NCBI GenBank assembly: GCA_002361335.1
Contig: DESS01000371.1
Span: 1 to 10,585, forward strand
From: Richelia sp. UBA3308
Lineage (GTDB): Bacteria; Cyanobacteriota; Cyanobacteriia; Cyanobacteriales; Nostocaceae
Length of the DNA stretch: 10,585 nucleotides
Direction of reading: 5' to 3'
This document shows, piece after piece, positions 6,287 to 10,585 of this stretch. The number at the start of each line of letters is the position of its first letter. The first letter of the stretch is position 1. The notes under the pieces were generated by a model that saw only the letters and a list, made by a program, of their open reading frames with translations, searched no databases and was not told the origin of the DNA. A program made the position numbers and the translations under genes.

Positions 6287-7445
6287 TACTAACGCGACTT
6301 TTCGATCGATAAAACGGACGCTTAACTATTGTTGCGGGGTAGTTTTTACCGCGAATTTCTACTTCTAATTGGTTCCCAACTTTGGCTATTTCAGTGGGTA
6401 CGTATGCTAAAGCAATGGGATAACCGAGTGTCGGCGATAAAGTTCCGCTAGTAATTTCTCCAACTTTTTTACCATCGGATAATACTGAGTAGTCATGGCG
6501 GGCAATATTGCGTTTTTGCATTTGCAAACCTACCAATTTACGTTGAACTCCGGTGGCTTTTTGTTGTTGTAATACCTCGCGACCAATAAAATCACCTTTA
6601 GTATCTAAATGAACTAACCAACCCAAACCAGCTTCTAAAGGAGTAGTGGTATCATCAATATCTTGTCCGTAAAGCGCCATGGCAGCTTCTAATCTCAAGG
6701 TGTCTCTTGCACCCAATCCACAGGGAACCACACCCTCTGCAATTAAACTTTGCCAAAGTTCTATTCCCACACTAGGTTCCACCATTACCTCAAAACCATC
6801 TTCACCGGTGTAACCAGTACGAGCAAGAATTGCTGGTTTACCAAGTACAGTTGTATTCAGATGACCAAATGCTTTAATTGGTGTCAAATCTTCTTCAACA
6901 AATTGTTGCAGAATTTCAGTCGCTTTGGGACCTTGAACTGCTAATAAAACTTTTTCTGTTGATAAATCTTGGAATTCCACTTGTTTAGGATCGAGATGTT
7001 CGAGCAACCATGCTTTATCTTTAGCTGTAGTCGCGGCGTTAACAATAATAAATCCTTTTTGTACCCCAGTGTTATCCTCGCCTTGATAATAAAAAATTAT
7101 GTCATCAATAATACCACCTTGGGAATTTAATAAAACGCTGTATTGAGCTTGATGAGGAACAAGTCGGCTTAAATCCGAAGGAACAAGGCCTTGAAGTTGA
7201 GAAACTAAATTTTTACCTTGTAAAGTAAATTTACCCATGTGGGAAATATCGAACATTCCAGCAGTACTTCTGACAGCCTGATGTTCTGCCGTAATACCAG
7301 AAAACTGTACCGGCATTTCCCAGCCACCAAAACTGGTAAATCGAGCTTTCAATTCTTGTACAACTGTAAATAAAGGGGTTCGCGCCATTAAAGCGGTTTC
7401 TTCGTTATTAGCCACAGAAAAATAAAGCAACTCCAACGTCAACAT
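6282..7445 (-). CDS. gcvT: Glycine cleavage system T-protein (aminomethyltransferase)
   Basis: GcvT moves the methylene unit from aminomethyl-lipoyl GcvH to tetrahydrofolate and releases ammonia. Numbered from the ATG at 7445: RFTSFGGWEMPVQFSGI at 35-51, FDISHMGK 65-72, GGIIDDIIFY (D114/D115, the conserved acidic pair near the folate) and GYTGEDGFEV 211-220, then GARDTLRLEAAMALYG, and the C-terminal KRPFYRSKS. The start is uncertain: the first ten residues (MLTLELLYFS) look unlike the family, and a GTG at 7413-7415 would give MANNEETALMARTPLF, which resembles cyanobacterial GcvT N-termini better; ATG at 7386-7388 is also possible. None has a clear Shine-Dalgarno. It is the first gene of gcvT-gcvH-gcvP and diverges from the pentapeptide gene. 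I saw no glycine riboswitch in its leader. Confidence 0.96.
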   Translation of the reverse strand: MLTLELLYFSVANNEETALMARTPLFTVVQELKARFTSFGGWEMPVQFSGITAEHQAVRSTAGMFDISHMGKFTLQGKNLVSQLQGLVPSDLSRLVPHQAQYSVLLNSQGGIIDDIIFYYQGEDNTGVQKGFIIVNAATTAKDKAWLLEHLDPKQVEFQDLSTEKVLLAVQGPKATEILQQFVEEDLTPIKAFGHLNTTVLGKPAILARTGYTGEDGFEVMVEPSVGIELWQSLIAEGVVPCGLGARDTLRLEAAMALYGQDIDDTTTPLEAGLGWLVHLDTKGDFIGREVLQQQKATGVQRKLVGLQMQKRNIARHDYSVLSDGKKVGEITSGTLSPTLGYPIALAYVPTEIAKVGNQLEVEIRGKNYPATIVKRPFYRSKSRVSK

Positions 7446-7460
7446 CTTTAAAATATCAGA

Positions 7461-7488
7461 GTGAGTAGTGAGTAGTGAGTAGTGAGGA
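7461..7488. repeat. Four GTGAGTA heptamers upstream of gcvT
   Basis: Units start at 7461, 7468, 7475 and 7482 (the last is GTGAGGA). The reverse complement, TACTCAC, is one base different in rotation from the ACTCACC array at the other end of gcvT, so gcvT is bracketed by related arrays in inverted orientation. It lies in the gcvT 5' leader. Confidence 0.85.
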
Positions 7489-7505
7489 ATTAAAAATTAT
7501 CTCCC

Positions 7506-7553
7506 CATCTCCTCAGCCCCTCAGCTCCTTGTCCCCTTGTCCCCTTGTCTCCC
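7506..7553. repeat. Octamer tandem array upstream of gcvT
   Basis: Six 8-bp units in phase: CATCTCCT, CAGCCCCT, CAGCTCCT, TGTCCCCT twice, TGTCTCCC. It is related to the array at 5705-5744 beside gcvH. It occupies the shared promoter region of gcvT and the divergent pentapeptide gene. Confidence 0.8.
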
Positions 7554-7614
7554 ATCCGAGGAGCTGCCAAGTATGGTTAAATGTGGATGTATTGAGTTTT
7601 ATTAAGTATTGATT

Positions 7615-8109
7615 ATGAAATTTTGGCAAGTACTAGCTAGCTTTTTCTTGGCTATTGTTGTGCTTTTGTATCCCATTACAGCACAAGCAGCAAGTTCTTC
7701 AAGTATTTCCCGTGCGGCTGGTAATGAATTATCTGGTAAAGATTTTTCTGGTCAAAGTTTAGTGGCAGAGGAATATACCACTTTAAATTTAGAGAATACC
7801 AATTTTAGCAATGCCGATATGCGTGGTGCTGTTTTTAACGGTTCATTTTTAAAAAATTCCAATTTGCATGGTGTTGATTTCACAGATGGTATAGCTTATT
7901 TATCAGACTTTAAAAATGCGGATTTGAGTGATGGAATTTTTACTAATGCGATGATGTTACGTTCGGTTTTTACTGGTGTTAACGTTACAGGCGCTGATTT
8001 TAGCGGGGCAATTTTAGACCGCATAGAAGTAAACAAACTATGCGAAAAAGCGAGTGGTGTTAATCCAATAACCGGCATTTCCACTCGCGCTTCTTTAGAA
8101 TGTAAATAA
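7615..8109 (+). CDS. Pentapeptide-repeat protein with signal peptide (probable thylakoid lumen or periplasm)
   Basis: A 164-residue protein from ATG 7615; a TTG at 7609 would add only two residues and spoil the start of the signal peptide. Residues 1-25 form a signal peptide: one basic residue (K2), a hydrophobic core (LASFFLAIVVLLYP) and AQA before the likely cut at 25/26. Residues about 40-137 contain pentapeptide A(D/N)LXX-like repeats, for example NFSNADMRGAVF, NADLSDGIF and GADFSGAIL, which should fold as a right-handed quadrilateral beta-helix. The C-terminal tail has C143 and C163 flanking an ASGxNPITGISTRASLEC stretch; two cysteines there suit a disulfide in an oxidising compartment. 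Similar proteins are found in the cyanobacterial and chloroplast lumen, where function is mostly unknown. It is divergent from gcvT and convergent with PBP2, with no evident functional link to either. Confidence 0.87.
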   Translation: MKFWQVLASFFLAIVVLLYPITAQAASSSSISRAAGNELSGKDFSGQSLVAEEYTTLNLENTNFSNADMRGAVFNGSFLKNSNLHGVDFTDGIAYLSDFKNADLSDGIFTNAMMLRSVFTGVNVTGADFSGAILDRIEVNKLCEKASGVNPITGISTRASLECK

Positions 8110-8128
8110 ATCAACAGCATGGCGAACT

Positions 8129-8191
8129 GGAGTTAGGAGTTAGGAATTAGCAGTTAGAAGTTGGGAGTAGGGAACAGGAAATTGGGACTAT
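8129..8191. repeat. Degenerate heptamer array (GGAGTTA-type) after the pentapeptide gene
   Basis: Nine 7-bp units in phase: GGAGTTA twice, GGAATTA, GCAGTTA, GAAGTTG, GGAGTAG, GGAACAG, GAAATTG, GGACTAT. The units become more divergent to the right. Confidence 0.75.
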
Positions 8192-8203
8192 TTAAAGAGA
8201 TTT

Positions 8204-8231
8204 CCCATGCCCCATGCCCTATGCCCCATGC
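8204..8231. repeat. Four CCCATGC heptamers between the pentapeptide and PBP2 genes
   Basis: Units start at 8204, 8211, 8218 (CCTATGC) and 8225. It ends 9 bases from the PBP2 stop codon. It is the same repeat, in rotation and on the opposite strand, as the array inside gcvP at 3132-3173. Confidence 0.88.
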
Positions 8232-8239
8232 CCTGCTTA

Positions 8240-10072
8240 TTATCGAGTTTTCTTGGCAACTTTAGTTTTCTTATACCTATCTGGATACTTAAGCCGGAAA
8301 TAATCTTCCATAACTCGTTTTACCATTGGTGCGGCTACCTTACCACCACCATCTCCAGAGTGTTCGGCGAATGCTAATACCACAATTTCGGGTTTGTCTG
8401 CAGGTACATATCCACCAAACCAAGCGTGGTTTGCTTTGACACGATTTGGCTTCCAGGCTTCGGCAGTTCCGGTTTTACCAGCAACAGGAGGAAGTGTTGG
8501 CGATTTCATCATCTTAGCCGTACCTCTTGTAATTACTTGTCGTAATCCTTGACGAATAACTCTTACTGTTGAAGGTTTCATCCCTATATTTTGTCGCCAT
8601 GTCTTGGATTCTTCGTTAGTTTTAAGAATGTGAGGCTTGACTAAATCACCTCCATTTGCTGGGATGGCAAACATTCGAGTTACCTGTAAAGGTGTCGCTA
8701 GTAATGCTCCTTGTCCGATTGACATATTCACCGAATCCCCTACCGTCCAATCCCGTTTCCACAATTTTCGTTGGTAAGCATTATCCGGTACTAAGCCTCT
8801 AGATTCGCTGTGAGTAAATTCAAAGCCTGTTTGTCTACCGAATCCAAATTTACGAGTCCATTCAATTAAAGTTTTACCGCCGATTCTTGCACCTACTTGA
8901 TAAAAGAATGTGTCGCTACTCCAAGCTAGAGCACCTGCAAATCCCAAAGGACCAAATCCAGCATGGTTCCATTCATTAAAACGGTGTCCGCCAAACACTA
9001 GATAACCAGAAGTTGGTAGTACAGTTCTCGGAGAATATTTACCTGATTCTAAACCCGCTGCGATCGTAACTACTTTAAAAGTACTTGCCGGAGGATAAGC
9101 TCTTAAAGCACGATTGAGCATGGGATGCCGTCTACCTAATAATGCTGCTTCTAATTTTTTAGGTGAGGGATTTTGTTTCGTAAATATGTTGGGATCAAAT
9201 CCAGGATAAGACACCATCGCTAAAATCCCACCATTATAAGGATCCATAACGAGAATTGTGCCAGTGCGTCCTCGCAAAGCATTATAAGCAGATTTTTGTA
9301 TATCCAAATCTATGGTTAATTGGATATCTTGTCCCGCTTTCGCCTGTTTTTCACCTAATACTTTGATCGGACGACCTTTTCCATCAACTTCTACTTGTTG
9401 ACCTCCCCATTCTCCCCGTAAAGTCGTTTCAAAAGCTTTTTCTACACCCATTTGTCCGATTACGTCTCCCAAACGGTAGCCATCTTTCCTTTTCTTGGCT
9501 AACTGTTCGGCAGTAAGTTCGCGGGTATAACCCATTGCATGAGATAAATATTTGCCATGGGGATAGTACCGAACAACTTCTCTGTTAATTTCTACACCTG
9601 GAAGTTCGCTTTCGTATTCTTTTAAAGTGGTAATTTGTTTGATACTGATGTCCCGAGCAATTCTTATTAAAGAAGAAGAGTTTGGTCCGGCTTTTTCTAA
9701 TTTCTGTTTAATTTCTTCCTCAGATATACTAAGGATTTGAGATAAACGCGGACCTAATGTTTTCCATGAATCTTTTTTGTGAGCCATTGGCCACAAATAT
9801 ACCGAATGAGGATAGCGCGTTGTAGCTAACAGTTTGCCGTTTCTATCGAAAATATTACCTCGTTCTGGTTGTCGGAGAATCAAGCGAATGCGATTATCTT
9901 CCGCTCGCTTTTTAAAATTTTCTCCTTTGACTACTTGTAAGTATGCTAAGCGACTGAGAATTCCGCTTGTCAAAAATAAGGTTAATAAAATTAAGAATAT
10001 CGATTGCGGCCCTTTTCCTACGGTACGTCCATCTTTTTTGTTGCCGATTGATGGTAATCTTAATGAGTTCAT
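8240..10072 (-). CDS. mrdA: Penicillin-binding protein 2 (class B, peptidoglycan D,D-transpeptidase)
   Basis: A 610-residue class B PBP, close to the usual PBP2 length. A short basic N-terminus precedes one membrane span at about 24-42 (FLILLTLFLTSGILSRLAYLQ), so the rest is periplasmic. The dimerisation domain carries the conserved RGNIFDRNGKLLA block near 71-83. The transpeptidase motifs are S330-T-F-K333 (nucleophile serine, in PPASTFKVV), S385-S-D387 (the PBP2-type SxD in place of SxN, followed by TFFYQVG) and K533-T-G (in VAGKTGTAEAW). It cross-links peptidoglycan during cell-wall elongation with the MreBCD/RodA system, none of which lies in this window. The ATG start has no clear Shine-Dalgarno; a hairpin lies about 40 bases upstream. 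The C-terminus ends in a basic KKTKVAKKTR tail. The call to PBP2 rather than FtsI rests on the SxD motif and overall similarity. Confidence 0.95.
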   Translation of the reverse strand: MNSLRLPSIGNKKDGRTVGKGPQSIFLILLTLFLTSGILSRLAYLQVVKGENFKKRAEDNRIRLILRQPERGNIFDRNGKLLATTRYPHSVYLWPMAHKKDSWKTLGPRLSQILSISEEEIKQKLEKAGPNSSSLIRIARDISIKQITTLKEYESELPGVEINREVVRYYPHGKYLSHAMGYTRELTAEQLAKKRKDGYRLGDVIGQMGVEKAFETTLRGEWGGQQVEVDGKGRPIKVLGEKQAKAGQDIQLTIDLDIQKSAYNALRGRTGTILVMDPYNGGILAMVSYPGFDPNIFTKQNPSPKKLEAALLGRRHPMLNRALRAYPPASTFKVVTIAAGLESGKYSPRTVLPTSGYLVFGGHRFNEWNHAGFGPLGFAGALAWSSDTFFYQVGARIGGKTLIEWTRKFGFGRQTGFEFTHSESRGLVPDNAYQRKLWKRDWTVGDSVNMSIGQGALLATPLQVTRMFAIPANGGDLVKPHILKTNEESKTWRQNIGMKPSTVRVIRQGLRQVITRGTAKMMKSPTLPPVAGKTGTAEAWKPNRVKANHAWFGGYVPADKPEIVVLAFAEHSGDGGGKVAAPMVKRVMEDYFRLKYPDRYKKTKVAKKTR

Positions 10073-10113
10073 AATACAAAAAATTATAGAAAAATAGCAT
10101 TATCTCTATACAA

Positions 10114-10141
10114 TTGTCCCCCCGCACCAACCGGGAGACAA
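10114..10141 (-). promoter_or_regulatory. GC-rich hairpin in the leader region of the PBP2 gene
   Basis: TTGTCCCCCCG (10114-10124) and CCGGGAGACAA (10131-10141) pair at 9 of 11 positions around a 6-base loop. It lies 41 bases upstream of the PBP2 start in otherwise AT-rich sequence. A TATAAT at 10088-10083 is too close to the ATG to be a convincing -10 box. Its role, as operator or mRNA leader stem, is only inferred. Confidence 0.4.
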
Positions 10142-10585
10142 CTGTTAAATTATTCAAAGTATATATTATATTTTTATGTATTTTTAGCTAGGTCGGAGCT
10201 GGCATAATAGAAGTAAAAAAAACTTTTGCTTTTTAATTTTTAATACACCCAAATACACCCAACTAATTTTAGATTTTACCAAACAGGATTCAGGAATTCT
10301 GGTTTCAAGCACCTGTTTTTTATATAGAACTTTTCAATAATTTTCATACACCGTTGATTGAATTGTATTTAAATTCTCTAAACTCCCAATTAATCCCGGG
10401 GTTAATCCAAAATAATTACGGCGATGAACTGTGCAGCAAGGGCTACAGTTTACGGGAAAATACAGTAACTGATTTTAACAACCGGTATATGGGATACATC
10501 ACCCTTTTCATCGATTAGGTCGGCCTGGGGATTTTTTCAGGTTCCATCTCGAGGTGGATAACTGACGGGCTTTTAAGTTTTTTTG
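10142..10585. other. Gene-free region with several dyads at the window end
   Basis: I found no supported coding region or recognisable tRNA or rRNA here. Structures seen: 7-bp arms AAACAGG/CCTGTTT (10281-10287 and 10312-10318) ending in a T-rich stretch; an 18-bp near-palindrome ATTAATCCCGGGGTTAAT (10389-10406, one T-G pair); a hairpin AACTGT...ACAGTT with an inner AGC/GCT stem (10427-10450); and a near-palindrome TCCATCTCGAGGTGGA (10543-10558, one T-G pair). Two ATACACCCA copies lie near 10241-10259. It may be the regulatory leader of a gene beyond the edge or an unannotated small RNA. Confidence 0.4.
10389..10406. promoter_or_regulatory. 18-bp near-perfect dyad, possible operator
   Basis: ATTAATCCCGGGGTTAAT reads as its own reverse complement except for one T-G pair, with no spacer. 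A spacerless dyad of this size is more like a dimeric repressor site than an RNA stem. No regulator or target gene is visible. Confidence 0.3.

Noticed and set aside
7446..7608. Glycine riboswitch upstream of gcvT
   Set aside because: The leader consists mostly of heptamer and octamer repeats, and I could not find the conserved glycine-aptamer core on either strand.
9834..10157. Short ORFs overlapping the PBP2 start on both strands
   Set aside because: They overlap the PBP2 membrane-anchor coding region or its leader hairpin and have no family features.

Overview
The window looks like a filamentous, probably heterocyst-forming (Nostocales-type) cyanobacterial chromosome. It is AT-rich, carries two HIP1 octamers (GCGATCGC at 2366 and 5286), and has a gcvT-gcvH-gcvP cluster, a lumen-type pentapeptide protein and many short tandem heptanucleotide repeats between genes. 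The genus cannot be fixed from sequence alone.

Layout. Positions 1-588 (+) hold the C-terminal part of a CPBP/CAAX-like intramembrane protease. Positions about 646-2110 (-) hold an IS200/IS605-type element with no transposase of its own. It has a HEARO/omega RNA (about 1880-2110), then an HNH-less RuvC protein of the IsrB type (1849-707), then a subterminal hairpin (647-700). The isrB frame is open for 380 codons except for one in-frame TAG at codon 212, so gene callers will see two unrelated short ORFs. Positions 2111-2489 are a non-coding stretch with several inverted repeats. Positions 2490-7445 (-) are the glycine cleavage genes gcvT, gcvH and gcvP, in that transcription order. Positions 7615-8109 (+) encode a secreted or lumenal pentapeptide-repeat protein. 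Positions 8240-10072 (-) encode a class B penicillin-binding protein 2. The last 500 bases hold no gene but several dyads.

Function. GcvP (P-protein), GcvH (lipoyl carrier) and GcvT (aminomethyltransferase) make up the glycine-specific part of the glycine decarboxylase complex, which in cyanobacteria recycles photorespiratory glycine. PBP2 is the cell-elongation transpeptidase.

Most notable points: (1) a near-intact IsrB and omega-RNA locus broken by a single amber codon, with a readable guide and candidate TAM; (2) different heptamer or octamer tandem arrays in every spacer around the gcv genes; (3) one such array, six heptamers (42 bp, 14 codons), lying in frame inside gcvP next to the PLP-lysine region. 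IsrB/HEARO elements and cyanobacterial heptamer repeats are known classes. I see no clearly undescribed system here.
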